From Ruania alba (GTDB lineage Bacteria > Actinomycetota > Actinomycetes > Actinomycetales > Beutenbergiaceae), in assembly GCF_900105765.1 (NCBI RefSeq), contig NZ_FNTX01000001.1, positions 1,398,387 through 1,462,386 of the forward strand: 64,000 nt of DNA, given 5' to 3'. The notes beneath the pieces are model-generated. The model saw only the letters and a list, made by a program, of their open reading frames with translations, was not told where the DNA came from and searched no databases. The position numbers and the translations under genes were made by a program. Shown piece by piece: positions 1 to 8,491 of this stretch; the first letter of the stretch is position 1, and each line of letters begins with the position of its first letter.

Positions 1-1
1 T

Positions 2-289
2 GGCGTGGTGGCCGCGAACGTGTTCGCCGACGGGACTCAGCAGGCCGAGCGACTGTCGATCGACGGCCCCGCATCAGTCATCGCGCGACGGCACGGCAGT
101 GCGGTCGAGCTCTCCGTCTCGGATCCGACAATGCGCCGCGACACGGTCTCGGTGACCGTCCGTGGCCGTCCGCTGGCCCTGGAGTCAGCCGATGACGGCG
201 TCACGGTCAGTCGAGTCCCCGGCGGGACCATGGTCACGGCCGGCACGTATCAGGCCCACGGCAGGAGTTTCACCGTCACGCTGGCCTGA
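2..289 (+). CDS. C-terminal end of a probable polysaccharide lyase family 8 enzyme (partial)
   Basis: Only the last 90-odd residues are in the window; the reading frame is open to the left edge, so the gene begins upstream. The visible part is a beta-strand-rich module with the pattern SVIARRHGSAVELSVSDPT followed by DTVSVTV. This resembles the C-terminal beta-sandwich of PL8 hyaluronate/xanthan/chondroitin lyases, in which a VSDPT-type strand precedes the final strands. The catalytic alpha-toroid is outside the window, so substrate cannot be judged. It converges on namZ with a strong hairpin between them. Family assignment is by eye from this short module; another secreted carbohydrate-active enzyme with a similar terminal sandwich remains possible. 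Confidence 0.5.
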   Translation, partial: GVVAANVFADGTQQAERLSIDGPASVIARRHGSAVELSVSDPTMRRDTVSVTVRGRPLALESADDGVTVSRVPGGTMVTAGTYQAHGRSFTVTLA

Positions 290-295
290 CACCGT

Positions 296-330
296 GACCT
301 GAGCCGAGCAGAGTCCGCTCGGCTCAGGTC
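296..330. terminator. Bidirectional hairpin terminator
   Basis: Perfect 14-bp inverted repeat (GACCTGAGCCGAGC, 296-309, with its complement at 317-330) around a 7-nt loop. It fills the gap between the convergent lyase tail and namZ. There is no U tract, as is common for high-GC actinobacterial terminators. Confidence 0.75.
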
Positions 331-338
331 GTGGCCGG

Positions 339-1670
339 TCAGTCGCGATCGCGGCCGGGGTGCTGGTCGTCGTAGAGCCGGTAGGGCTCAGCCAGCGCGG
401 TGAAGGCGGCCAGTTCGGCGTCCCAGCCGTCGACGATCTCGTCCGGAGCGACGCCCGCCTCGAGCTGGGCGCGCACGTCCTTGGTCCCGGAGAGCAGGTC
501 GATCCAGCAGCGGTCCTCCGGAGCGCGGCAGTCCCCACCCTCACGCCAGTCCACCTCGTCGATATGGGTGAACAGGGCGTCGAGGACATGCACACCGACC
601 CGGAGTGGTTCATACACCGCCGGATCGGTCACGTGCACCTCGAGACCACCGGAGAACTGCCCGGCGTGCTTGCTCGACGACGGCGTCGCGGACGCCGGCC
701 GGAATGTCACGCCCTCCAGGCCCCGTGCGTTGAGATCGTCCGCCAGCTCCCACGACTCCGTCTCGTCGATGAACGGCGCACCGAACCAGAGGAACGGCTT
801 GGTCGTGCCACGCCCCTCGGAAACGTTGATCGATTCGATCAGTCCGATGCCGGGGTAGACCAGCGCCGTCTCCCGGGTGGGGATGTTGGGCGAGGGTAGG
901 ACCCACGGCATGTCCCAGTCGGCGACAATTTCGTCCGGGTCGTAGCCGGACATCTGCACCACGTCCAGGTCCGCCGGCGTCTCGAGCAACTCACCGTTGA
1001 AGAACTGTGCGAGCTCACCGACCGTCATGCCGTGCTGCAGGGGAATCTCCCGCAGGCCGACGAACGAACTGAGTTCGGGATACTCCAGGACGGGTCCATC
1101 CATCCGGTCGCCGAGCGGGTTCGGCCGATCGAGAACGATGAACTGCTTGTCGTGCTCGGCCGCTGCTTCCATTGCGTAGTACATCGTCCAGATGTAGGTG
1201 TAGAAGCGCGCGCCGATGTCCTGGATGTCGAAGAGTAGGACATCGACGTCAGCCAGCATCTCCGCAGTCGGTTGACGGGTCGGGCCGTACAGCGAGTACA
1301 CCGGCAGCCCGGTCCGCTCGTCCTCGTAGCTCTCCACATAGGCACCGGCCGGGACCCCACCGCGGACACCGTGCTCGGGGCCGTACAAGGCGGTGACCTC
1401 GTAGTCGCCCTCGGCCTCACCATCGATCAGGGCATCGACGACGTGGGTGAGGTCGGAGGTGACTCCTGTGGGGTTGGTGATGATTCCGACCCGCTGCCCC
1501 TCCAGCCGGTCGAGATCGTCGAGCAGGACCTCGACACCGAGCTCCAGCGGTTCGTCGAGACCGGGCGGGGTGTCGGGCCGTTCGCCGGGAGACATCGGGG
1601 AGAGCGAGCCCGTAACTCCCAGCGCCAGGGCCGCGCCGACGGCCAGTCCTCTCCATGTTCGTGTACGCAT
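339..1670 (-). CDS. namZ: Exo-beta-N-acetylmuramidase NamZ (DUF1343 family)
   Basis: Secreted glycosidase predicted to release terminal MurNAc from peptidoglycan fragments. The 443-residue product starts with a signal peptide (basic MRTRTWR, then an Ala/Gly/Leu core), with no lipobox. The DUF1343 hallmark GPEHGVRG lies at residues 97-104; its Glu is the likely catalytic residue. Further family landmarks are IQDIGARFYTYIWTM, DRPNPLG and the SEGRGTTKPF stretch. Start chosen at ATG 1668-1670, because GGAGAGG lies about 7 nt upstream and the signal peptide begins there; a longer frame would run into nagZ. It lies 31 nt after nagZ on the same strand. NagZ (YbbD) and NamZ (YbbC) are also neighbours in Bacillus subtilis, where they act in sequence on GlcNAc-MurNAc ends. 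Confidence 0.87.
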   Translation of the reverse strand: MRTRTWRGLAVGAALALGVTGSLSPMSPGERPDTPPGLDEPLELGVEVLLDDLDRLEGQRVGIITNPTGVTSDLTHVVDALIDGEAEGDYEVTALYGPEHGVRGGVPAGAYVESYEDERTGLPVYSLYGPTRQPTAEMLADVDVLLFDIQDIGARFYTYIWTMYYAMEAAAEHDKQFIVLDRPNPLGDRMDGPVLEYPELSSFVGLREIPLQHGMTVGELAQFFNGELLETPADLDVVQMSGYDPDEIVADWDMPWVLPSPNIPTRETALVYPGIGLIESINVSEGRGTTKPFLWFGAPFIDETESWELADDLNARGLEGVTFRPASATPSSSKHAGQFSGGLEVHVTDPAVYEPLRVGVHVLDALFTHIDEVDWREGGDCRAPEDRCWIDLLSGTKDVRAQLEAGVAPDEIVDGWDAELAAFTALAEPYRLYDDQHPGRDRD

Positions 1671-1701
1671 CGTGGTTCCTCTCCGCTGAGGGTCGACGGT
1701 G

Positions 1702-3528
1702 TCAGTTGTCCGGTCCGGCGTGTCCAGGGGCTCCCGCGTGGTCCGGTGGCCCTGGGTAATGGCGGCCGTAGCCGAGCGGCAGTAGCGTCTCGCTGCCGTC
1801 CACGGTGGGGACATCAACGGGGAGCTCACCCGATGGGTTGATGTCACCGGCGATGGCCCGCACGACGGCGGTGTAGTTCACCACGTTGTAGCCGTAGCTG
1901 TTCAGGACGGCGTCGGCGGTGTCGAAGACGTTGATGTCGTAGGGGTTGCGTGCCGCGACGACGATCACTGGGGTGCCGGTGGCGGCCAGCTCGGCGACCA
2001 TCTGTTGCTGCGCCGCGTTCGCGCTGGCGTTGTAGGACGTGAACACCACGGCATCGGCATCCGATGCCGCTGCGACCGCTCGTGCCCGGTATGCGGGGGA
2101 CGGCGATCGTCCGTTCTCGTACTCCTCGATCACCTCGAACCCACGCTCGGCCATCATCGGACCGAGCCGCTCCGGCCATGCTGACCCGGAACCGACGACA
2201 AGGACAGTATCGGAGTCGGCGTCGAGCGGCAGCGGGCGGTCCTCGTTGCGCAGCAGCGTGATGGACCGGTCCGCGATCGTCGCTGCCGTGGCGAGGTGCT
2301 CGTCGTTCCCGACGACGTCCTCGACCGCGCCCGGGTCGGCGTATGGGTCGTCCAGGACGCCACGCTCGGCCTTCCACTCCAGGATGCGGGTGACTGACTC
2401 GTCAAGTCGCGCCTCGGTGATGGTCCCGTCCGTGACTGCCTCCTCGATGCCGGCGATGGAGGCGTCGACGTCGGGGGAGTTGAGCAGGATGTCCGAGCCC
2501 GCCTGGATCGCCATGACGGACATCTCCGCCTGGGACCAGTTGTCGGTCATCGCGGCCATGTCCAGTGCGTCGGTGGTGATGATCCCGTCGAAGCCCATCT
2601 CGTCGCGGAGCAGACCCGTGAGCACGTCGGGAGACAAGGTGCCCGGCAGGTCCGGGTCGATCGCCTCGACGATGATGTGGGCAGTCATGATCATGTCGAC
2701 GCCCGCATCGATCGCTGCCTGGAACGGTTGCAGGTGATCGTCGAGCGTGGCGCGGTCGTAGGTGACCACGGGCAGACCGTAGTGCGAGTCGGTCTCGGTG
2801 TCCCCGTGTCCCGGGAAGTGCTTCGCCGTGGCGCCGATGTACTGCTGTATGCCGTCGATCTGTGCGGCACCGAGCGCGCTGACCGCGTCGGGATCCTCGC
2901 CCATGGATCGGATGCCGATCACAGGGTTGTCCGGGTTGGAGTTGATGTCGACCACGGGGGCGAAGTCGACATTGATGCCCATCGCCTGCATCTCGGCGCC
3001 GAGTATCTCGCCCTGTGCTCGCGCGAGGTCGGTGTCGAAGGTTGCGCCGAGGGACATGTTGCCCGGAAGTTGGGTCGCCGGTGGTCCGACCCGGGCAACG
3101 AGGCCGCCCTCCTGGTCGATCGTCACGGCCAGCGGGACACCGGGACCATCCTCGTCGAGCGCCGCGTCCTGCAGCCCGTTCGAGAGCTCGGTGATCTGCG
3201 CCGGGTGGTTCGTGTTTCCGGACCAGGCGAAGTAGAGCACACCACCGAGGTCGTACTTCTGCACCACCTCGGCGGGGGTATCGACGCCGTACCTGGCCTG
3301 GTTGCTGGCGGCCATGGACGTGTCGTGGGCGGACGAGCCGTAGACGTGTGTCCACGTCATCTGGCCGATCTTCTCTCGCAGGGTCATCGAATCCACGATG
3401 GTCGCGACGTCGTGGGTCGGTGGCGTCTCCGGTTCCGCATATGCCGGTGCGATGCCGCTGAGCAACAGGCCCGCGCCCACCGCAACCGCTGCTGGGCGCC
3501 CGAATCGGCGCCTGACTGAGTTCTTCAC
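1702..3528 (-). CDS. nagZ: Secreted beta-N-acetylglucosaminidase, glycoside hydrolase family 3
   Basis: Removes non-reducing terminal GlcNAc from cell-wall fragments or chitooligosaccharides. The 608-residue product has an N-terminal signal peptide ending near AYA at residues 29-31, a GH3 TIM barrel (about 40-390) and a C-terminal alpha/beta domain. The NagZ-specific loop KHFPGHGDT is at 236-244, carrying the His/Asp dyad that acts as general acid/base. The nucleophile is Asp320 in TTDALDM. The two-domain form matches Gram-positive NagZ rather than the one-domain E. coli enzyme. Start is GTG at 3528 with AGGAGG six nt upstream. First gene of a nagZ-namZ unit; expression probably responds to a repressor at the palindrome inside its promoter (3611-3626). 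Confidence 0.88.
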   Translation of the reverse strand: MKNSVRRRFGRPAAVAVGAGLLLSGIAPAYAEPETPPTHDVATIVDSMTLREKIGQMTWTHVYGSSAHDTSMAASNQARYGVDTPAEVVQKYDLGGVLYFAWSGNTNHPAQITELSNGLQDAALDEDGPGVPLAVTIDQEGGLVARVGPPATQLPGNMSLGATFDTDLARAQGEILGAEMQAMGINVDFAPVVDINSNPDNPVIGIRSMGEDPDAVSALGAAQIDGIQQYIGATAKHFPGHGDTETDSHYGLPVVTYDRATLDDHLQPFQAAIDAGVDMIMTAHIIVEAIDPDLPGTLSPDVLTGLLRDEMGFDGIITTDALDMAAMTDNWSQAEMSVMAIQAGSDILLNSPDVDASIAGIEEAVTDGTITEARLDESVTRILEWKAERGVLDDPYADPGAVEDVVGNDEHLATAATIADRSITLLRNEDRPLPLDADSDTVLVVGSGSAWPERLGPMMAERGFEVIEEYENGRSPSPAYRARAVAAASDADAVVFTSYNASANAAQQQMVAELAATGTPVIVVAARNPYDINVFDTADAVLNSYGYNVVNYTAVVRAIAGDINPSGELPVDVPTVDGSETLLPLGYGRHYPGPPDHAGAPGHAGPDN

Positions 3529-3602
3529 GAGAAACCTCCTGTGCCCGACGGCGCAACGGTGTGATCACCGGTGGGCGTCCTCGCCCAGTGCGCCTGCTCT
3601 GG

Positions 3603-3631
3603 ACGCTAGGAGTGACGCGCGTCACTGTCAA
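3603..3631 (-). promoter_or_regulatory. nagZ-namZ promoter with operator-like palindrome
   Basis: On the minus strand TTGACA (3631-3626), a 17-nt spacer and TAGCGT (3608-3603) form a near-consensus sigma-70 promoter about 75 nt upstream of nagZ. The spacer contains AGTGACGCGCGTCACT, a perfect 16-bp palindrome (3611-3626) touching the -35 box. A bound repressor there would block RNA polymerase; the regulator is not in the window. Confidence 0.7.
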
Positions 3632-3683
3632 GGGTTATCGCAACCGGGAGGTCTCCGCGAAAACAAATTTCATCCGCTGACGC

Positions 3684-3722
3684 AGTGCGCCCCCGGACCC
3701 GCAGGGGATCCGGGGGCGCACT
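3684..3722 (-). terminator. glnA terminator hairpin
   Basis: Perfect 14-bp stem AGTGCGCCCCCGGA (3684-3697) with its complement at 3709-3722. The 11-nt loop can itself pair CCC with GGG. It lies about 130 nt past the glnA stop and before the nagZ promoter region. Confidence 0.7.
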
Positions 3723-3746
3723 GTGCTGGTCAGAGGTCAGTCCCAG

Positions 3747-3860
3747 TGGCGACCTGTGTGCGGGGCTCGCTTCGTGAGTTCCGCTCACTCCTCACAGGGC
3801 GGTGCTGGTGGCGACCTGTGTGCGGGGCTCGCTCCGCAAGCTCCGCTCACTCCTCACAGG
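3747..3860. repeat. Two 52-bp hairpin-forming direct repeats at the glnA 3' end
   Basis: Two copies (3747-3798 and 3809-3860, 62 bp apart) match at 48 of 52 positions. Each begins TGGCGACCTGTGTGCGG and ends CTCACTCCTCACAGG. Each folds on itself: outer CCTGTG/CACAGG and inner GCGGGGCTC/GAGTTCCGC (copy 1) or GCGGGGCT/AGCTCCGC (copy 2). The second copy covers the glnA stop codon. The mismatches keep the inner stem paired, counting G-U pairs. The rest of 3529-3853 holds only the nagZ promoter and the glnA terminator. Confidence 0.75.
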
Positions 3861-5278
3861 TCGTAATACAGCTCGAACTCGTGCGGGTGCGGCCGCAGGC
3901 GCACGGCGTCGACCTCGTTGGTGCGCTTGTAGTCGATCCACGTCTCGATCAAGTCCGGGGTGAACACGTCGCCCTCGGTCAGGTAGTCGTGGTCGGCCTC
4001 GAGCGCGTCCAGCACACCCGGGAGCGAGTCCGGCACCTGCGCGATCTGCGAGTGCTCTTCGGGCGGCAGCTCGTAGAGGTCCTTGTCGACCGGCTCGGGC
4101 GGCTCGATGCGGTTCTTGATGCCGTCGATACCGGCCATCAACATGGCCGAGAACGCCAGGTACGGGTTCGAGGAGGGGTCCGGCACGCGGAACTCCACGC
4201 GCTTCGCCTTCGGCGACGCACCGGTGACCGGGATGCGGATGCAGGCTGACCGGTTCCGGGCCGAGTACACCAGGTTGACCGGCGCCTCGAAGCCCGGCAC
4301 CAGACGGTGGAACGAGTTCAGCGACGGGTTCGTGAACGCGAGCAGCGACGGCGCGTGCTTGAGCAGACCACCGATGTACCAGCGGGCGAGGTCGGACAGA
4401 CCACCGTAACCACGCTCGTCGTAGAACAGTGGCTCGCCGTCCTTCCACAGCGACTGGTGCGAGTGCATTCCCGATCCGTTGTCACCGAAGATCGGCTTGG
4501 GCATGAATGTGGCGGACTTCCCGGCCTGCCACGCCGTGTTCTTGACGATGTACTTGAACTTCATCAGGTCATCGGCGGCCGAGCGCAGCGTGTTGAAACG
4601 GTAGTTGATCTCCTGCTGCCCGGCAGTGCCCACCTCGTGGTGCGCTCGCTCGACCTCGAGACCGTTCTCCTGCATGATCGTGACCATCGAATCGCGCAGG
4701 TCGGCCATCTGGTCGTTGGGGGCAACAGGAAAATACCCGCCCTTGAACCGGGTCTTGTACCCGAGGTTTCCACCCTCCTCGTCGCGACCGGTATTCCACG
4801 CGGCCTCGTTCGAGTTGATGAAGTAGTAGCTCGAATCCGGGCCGGTCTGGAACCGGACATCGTCGAAGATGTAGAACTCGGCCTCGGCGCCGAAGAATAC
4901 CGTGTCGGCGATACCGGTCGAGGCGAGGTACGCCTCCGCCTTGGCGGCAATGTTGCGCGGGTCACGCGAGTAGGGCTCATCGGTGAACGGATCCACGATG
5001 GAAAAGTTCACCACGAGCGTCTTCTGCTCGCGGAACGGGTCGATGAACGCGCTCGTCACGTCCGGGATGAGCTTCATGTCGGACTCGTGGATCGCCTGGA
5101 ATCCACGGATGGAGGAACCGTCGAACATCAGGCCCTCGGTGAAAGCGTCCTCGTTGAACGCCTCGACCGGGATGTTGAAGTGCTGCATCACCCCCGGCAG
5201 GTCGCAGAAGCGGACGTCGACGAACTTGACGCCCTGCTCCTTGGTGAAGGCAATGGCCTCGTCGGCACTACTGAACAT
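3854..5278 (-). CDS. glnA: Glutamine synthetase type I (GlnA1)
   Basis: ATP-dependent condensation of glutamate and ammonia to glutamine, as a cytoplasmic dodecamer. The 474-residue length is normal for GSI. Visible landmarks are the N-terminal [10 protein letters not shown] segment, the active-site acidic [12 protein letters not shown], the glutamate-binding [10 protein letters not shown], and the arginine-rich [12 protein letters not shown]. Tyr402 in the [10 protein letters not shown] loop is the adenylylation site expected of GSI-beta enzymes, so control by GlnE is likely, although glnE is not in this window. The ATG at 5278 has AAGGAG seven nt upstream. Convergent neighbours are absent; downstream lie a hairpin repeat pair and a terminator. 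A GlnR-like site lies upstream (5339-5376). Confidence 0.96.
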   Translation of the reverse strand: MFSSADEAIAFTKEQGVKFVDVRFCDLPGVMQHFNIPVEAFNEDAFTEGLMFDGSSIRGFQAIHESDMKLIPDVTSAFIDPFREQKTLVVNFSIVDPFTDEPYSRDPRNIAAKAEAYLASTGIADTVFFGAEAEFYIFDDVRFQTGPDSSYYFINSNEAAWNTGRDEEGGNLGYKTRFKGGYFPVAPNDQMADLRDSMVTIMQENGLEVERAHHEVGTAGQQEINYRFNTLRSAADDLMKFKYIVKNTAWQAGKSATFMPKPIFGDNGSGMHSHQSLWKDGEPLFYDERGYGGLSDLARWYIGGLLKHAPSLLAFTNPSLNSFHRLVPGFEAPVNLVYSARNRSACIRIPVTGASPKAKRVEFRVPDPSSNPYLAFSAMLMAGIDGIKNRIEPPEPVDKDLYELPPEEHSQIAQVPDSLPGVLDALEADHDYLTEGDVFTPDLIETWIDYKRTNEVDAVRLRPHPHEFELYYDL

Positions 5279-5322
5279 CCATGGCTCCTTGATGGTGGGA
5301 CATGCGTCTTCCAGACACGTTC

Positions 5323-5376
5323 ACGGTAGGCGGACGGCGTTTCTCCACCATGACCGATATGTGTCGGCCATGTTAA
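5323..5376 (-). promoter_or_regulatory. glnA promoter region with GlnR-like repeats
   Basis: Reading the minus strand toward glnA, four pentamers occur at exact 6-nt spacing: TTAAC (5376-5372), GACAC (5365-5361), GTCAT (5354-5350) and GAAAC (5343-5339). This is the a1-b1-a2-b2 arrangement of actinobacterial GlnR sites (gTnAC-n6-GaAAC, doubled). A -10-like TACCGT follows at 5328-5323, without a good -35 box, as expected of an activated promoter. Three of the four boxes carry one mismatch to consensus, so this is a prediction. Confidence 0.5.
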
Positions 5377-5448
5377 ACGGTGCCGGACTGCCGCCGTCGG
5401 GTGTTCCTGCATGCGGACCGGCTACTCCAGCCCACTAGGCTGGGTGAA

Positions 5449-5814
5449 GTGAACGCACGCACGAGCTCGACCCCGCAGCACGAGACCGCCGGGTGGGGCC
5501 GGCGCCTGGTCGGGATCGCGATCGACTGGGCACTCGCCTCGGCGATCAGCGCCGGGTTCTTCGACTTCGACCCGATGGCCACGCTCGGCGTGTTCGCCGC
5601 GATGACAGTGCTCCTGGTCGGCACAGCGGGAAGCACCATCGGGCACCGACTCCTCGGTCTCGGTGTGCGTACCGAGGATGGTCGCTTCCCAGGGCCGTTG
5701 CGCGCACTCGTGCGAACCGTGCTGGTGTGCCTGGTGATCCCCGCGGTCGTCACCGACCCGGACGGACGTGGGGTGCACGATCGGGCCGCCGGAACCACGC
5801 TCCGGCGGCTCTGA
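5449..5814 (+). CDS. RDD family membrane protein
   Basis: A 121-residue integral membrane protein of unknown biochemical role. The RDD hallmark is present: the paired Arg/Asp segment GWGRRLVGIAIDWALA at the start of the first helix, then hydrophobic stretches near residues 38-58 and 95-110, and the GSTIGHRLLGLGV loop. The C-terminal DPDGRGVHDRAAGT is the usual RDD ending. GTG 5449 is chosen because TAGGCT (5436-5441) lies seven nt upstream, predicting a leaderless mRNA. Position beside glnA and DUF4191 mirrors Rv2219A in M. tuberculosis. It converges on the DUF4191 gene with 2 nt between stops. Confidence 0.8.
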   Translation: MNARTSSTPQHETAGWGRRLVGIAIDWALASAISAGFFDFDPMATLGVFAAMTVLLVGTAGSTIGHRLLGLGVRTEDGRFPGPLRALVRTVLVCLVIPAVVTDPDGRGVHDRAAGTTLRRL

Positions 5815-5816
5815 AC

Positions 5817-6533
5817 TCAGCGGCCGCGCATCCCCTTGCGGTCCGGCCGGGCACGGCGCGGGTCCACGCCCTTCGGGATCGGCATCGCATTCGAGCGCAG
5901 CGCCCGCAGCCGCTTCGACACTTCGGCCACCTCGCTGCGGGTCAGCACGTTCTTCTGCCGCTTCACCGCATTGGCGATCTTGGTGAGCTTCACCTGGCCC
6001 TCGCCATTGCCGCACTGCAGCACGATCACCGGGACGTTCGGGATCACCCGCGCCACCCTCTTGCGCTCGCCCTCGAGCAGTTTCGGCACCCGGTGCGGCG
6101 GTCCCTCGGAGATGAGCACCACGCCGGGGCGTCCGACGGCGCGGAACACCATGTCCTGCGTGCGCGGGTCCACCGCGACCGGCTCGTCCTGGATGTTCCA
6201 GCCCCGACGGATCGTGCCCAGGGCGGCCGAGACGGCGCCCGGTTCACCCTCGATGCGTTGGTAGGCCACCGTCTCGGCACGGCGCGCGAGGAGGAACATT
6301 GCGGCGAGAGCGGCGAACGGGACGGCGAGGAACGTGAAGTAGAGCACCTGGTCGAAGAGCAGACCGAGCACCACACCGACGGCGACGACGCCGACGAACA
6401 CCAGCAGCAGCCAGGCCACGATGCTCGGCTGGGCCTTGCGGACCATCTGGAAGACTTCCCAGATCTGGTGATACCAGCGCTTCTTCTTGGGCTTCTTCGT
6501 CGCGTCCGCGTCGGGGGAGGTGTTCTTCGCCAT
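5817..6533 (-). CDS. DUF4191 membrane protein (Rv2219-like)
   Basis: A 238-residue protein of unknown function found across actinobacteria between lipA and glnA. A short Lys-rich cytoplasmic N-terminus (KKPKKKRWYHQ) precedes two adjacent transmembrane helices (about residues 40-85). A soluble domain follows, with the conserved SAALGTIRRGWNIQDEP and VGRPGVVLISEGP segments, and a very basic C-terminus. ATG at 6533 is preceded by TAGGCT (6549-6544), ten nt upstream, so the leader would be only a few nt. The roughly 110-bp gap to lipA (6534-6642) holds this promoter and nothing else I recognise. The strict linkage to lipoate genes suggests, but does not show, a related role. Confidence 0.8.
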   Translation of the reverse strand: MAKNTSPDADATKKPKKKRWYHQIWEVFQMVRKAQPSIVAWLLLVFVGVVAVGVVLGLLFDQVLYFTFLAVPFAALAAMFLLARRAETVAYQRIEGEPGAVSAALGTIRRGWNIQDEPVAVDPRTQDMVFRAVGRPGVVLISEGPPHRVPKLLEGERKRVARVIPNVPVIVLQCGNGEGQVKLTKIANAVKRQKNVLTRSEVAEVSKRLRALRSNAMPIPKGVDPRRARPDRKGMRGR

Positions 6534-6642
6534 GATGGCGTCCAGCCTACCGGTCCACCCGCACTTTCCTGACGGCGTCCGCTCGCCGGGCAGCACGACG
6601 TCCCCACCATGGCGACGGAGCCGACCTGGCCCGGTGCCGTCG

Positions 6643-7644
6643 TCAGCGCTGCAGCAGCGAGGCGGCTTCCTGCCGGGCGCTGCCCGGCTCGGTGAGGTGC
6701 GCCAGAGCCTCCGGGATCTGTTCGCCACGTCGGGCCATCGCTTGCGCCCACAGTCGTCCGGCACGGTAGGACGAGCGCACCAGGGGACCGGCCATCACAC
6801 CGGCGAAGCCGATCCGCTCGGCCTCGTCGGAGAGTTCCACGAACTCCTCGGGCCGTACCCACCGGTCCACCGGGTGGTGACGGGGAGAGGGGCGCAAGTA
6901 CTGGGTGATCGTCACCAGATCACAACCCGCCTCATGCAGATCGCGCAGGGCGTCCGCGGCCTCCTCGATCGTCTCACCCATCCCCAGGATGAGGTTCGAC
7001 TTCGTCACCAGGCCGTCCGTGCGCGCCGAGGTGAGCACCGAGAGGGAGCGGTCGTACCGGAACCCGGGCCGGATCCGTTTGAAGATGCGCGGCACGGTCT
7101 CGAGGTTGTGAGCGAGCACCTCGGGCCGGGAGGAGAACACCTCGGCGAGCTGGTCCGGTTCGGCGTTGAAGTCCGGAATCAGCAGCTCCACCCCGGTACC
7201 AGGGTTGACCTGGTGGATCTGCCGCACCGTCTCGGCGTACAGCCAGGCGCCGCCATCGTCGAGGTCGTCCCGGGCGACGCCGGTCACCGTGGAGTAGCGC
7301 AGTCCCATCGCCTGTACCGACGCCGCCACTCGGCGTGGTTCGTCGGCATCGAAAGCGGCCGGCTTACCGGTGTCGATCTGGCAGAAGTCGCACCGCCGGG
7401 TGCACTGGTCACCGCCGATGAGGAACGTCGCCTCCCGGTCCTCCCAGCACTCGAAGATATTCGGGCATCCGGCTTCTTCGCAGACGGTGTTGAGCTTCTC
7501 CCGTCGCACCAAGGACTGCAGCTCGGTGTACTCCGGACCCATCGTGGCGCGTGTCTTGATCCACGACGGCTTCTTCTCGATCGGGACGGCCGCGTTGCGT
7601 GCTTCCACGCGGAGCATCCGTCGTCCCTCGGGAGCGATGGCCAC
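6643..7644 (-). CDS. lipA: Lipoyl synthase
   Basis: Radical-SAM enzyme that inserts two sulfurs into octanoyl groups bound to lipoyl domains. In the 333-residue product both [4Fe-4S] clusters are complete: the auxiliary cluster Cys55, Cys60 and Cys66 ([12 protein letters not shown]) and the SAM cluster Cys81, Cys85, Cys88 (CTRRCDFC). The C-terminal RSSY motif that supplies the serine ligand is present (VRSSYRAG). GTG 7644 has AAGGGAG upstream. It lies 28 nt after lipB, so the two form one unit: LipB attaches octanoate and LipA converts it. Likely targets in this window are the two lipoyl domains of the E2 at 10.8-12.6 kb and GcvH at 47.7 kb. Confidence 0.96.
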   Translation of the reverse strand: MAIAPEGRRMLRVEARNAAVPIEKKPSWIKTRATMGPEYTELQSLVRREKLNTVCEEAGCPNIFECWEDREATFLIGGDQCTRRCDFCQIDTGKPAAFDADEPRRVAASVQAMGLRYSTVTGVARDDLDDGGAWLYAETVRQIHQVNPGTGVELLIPDFNAEPDQLAEVFSSRPEVLAHNLETVPRIFKRIRPGFRYDRSLSVLTSARTDGLVTKSNLILGMGETIEEAADALRDLHEAGCDLVTITQYLRPSPRHHPVDRWVRPEEFVELSDEAERIGFAGVMAGPLVRSSYRAGRLWAQAMARRGEQIPEALAHLTEPGSARQEAASLLQR

Positions 7645-7672
7645 CCGAGACTCCCTTCGTCGATGTGCGGTG

Positions 7673-8371
7673 TCAGCCTACGGGGTGCGGTGCGTTTGCC
7701 GGCGCTGGTGCTCGACCATCTCGTCGACCGGGCTCGGGCGCCGTGACGAGCACAGGAGCCAGGCAGCGGCGCAGATGCGGTTCGAACAGGTCCGCGCAGT
7801 CGGACACGCTCACCTCACGATCAGTGAGCGCGGTGAGCGAGGTCACACCCGCGTCGGTGATCCCGCACGGGACGATCGCCCCGAACGCCCCCAGGTCCGG
7901 GCACGCGTTGATCGCCACGCCGTGCATCGCCACCCCACGGGCCACGCGCACACCGATCGCGGCGACCTTCCGGTCCTCCTCGCCCCGCACCCACGCACCG
8001 GAGCGCCCCTCGACCCGTTCGGCGTCGATGCCGAGCTCAGCGACGGTGTCGATCACGGCCTGCTCCAGGGCGCGCACGTACGCCACCACGTCCACGGGTT
8101 CGGCCAATCGGACGATGGGGTAGGCGATCAACTGGCCGGGGCCGTGCCAGGTGATACGACCGCCCCGGTCCACGTCGATGACCGGGGTGCCGTCGGTCGG
8201 GCGGTCCCAGGAAGCGGTGCGTTTGCCGGCGGTGTACACGGACTCGTGCTCGAGCAGCACGAGTGTGTCCTCCTCGCCGTCGACCACCGCGGTGTGCAGC
8301 CGACGCTGGTGTTCCCACGCCTCGATGTACGGGATCAGCTGCCGCCCGAGGTTCCAGCGCTGCGTCCGCAT
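7673..8371 (-). CDS. lipB: Octanoyltransferase LipB
   Basis: Moves octanoyl from acyl carrier protein to the lysine of lipoyl domains, the first step of lipoate biosynthesis. The 232-residue product carries the family signature [17 protein letters not shown] (residues 69-85), the catalytic Lys135 (RKVAAIGVR) and the acyl-carrying Cys169 ([13 protein letters not shown]). ATG 8371 is chosen because TACAGT (8383-8378) lies six nt upstream, giving a leaderless start; longer frames would run into the divergent kinase-like gene. It is the first gene of lipB-lipA. The gene pair and its flanks match Rv2217-Rv2218 of M. tuberculosis. Confidence 0.95.
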   Translation of the reverse strand: MRTQRWNLGRQLIPYIEAWEHQRRLHTAVVDGEEDTLVLLEHESVYTAGKRTASWDRPTDGTPVIDVDRGGRITWHGPGQLIAYPIVRLAEPVDVVAYVRALEQAVIDTVAELGIDAERVEGRSGAWVRGEEDRKVAAIGVRVARGVAMHGVAINACPDLGAFGAIVPCGITDAGVTSLTALTDREVSVSDCADLFEPHLRRCLAPVLVTAPEPGRRDGRAPAPANAPHPVG

Positions 8372-8491
8372 CAGCCCACTGTATGCCCACCCGCATGCGC
8401 GGGGCGCCACTGCTCGGTCCTCGTCCACGGCTCGGACGAGGCCTGTGGACAGCCGCTGCGCGGATGGAGCCCGCGGGTGTTGGCTGGAGCC

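Noticed and set aside
1671-1847. Longer namZ reading frame starting at 1847
   Set aside because: It would overlap the nagZ C-terminus by about 145 bp and place non-family sequence before a good signal peptide; ATG 1670 has a ribosome site.
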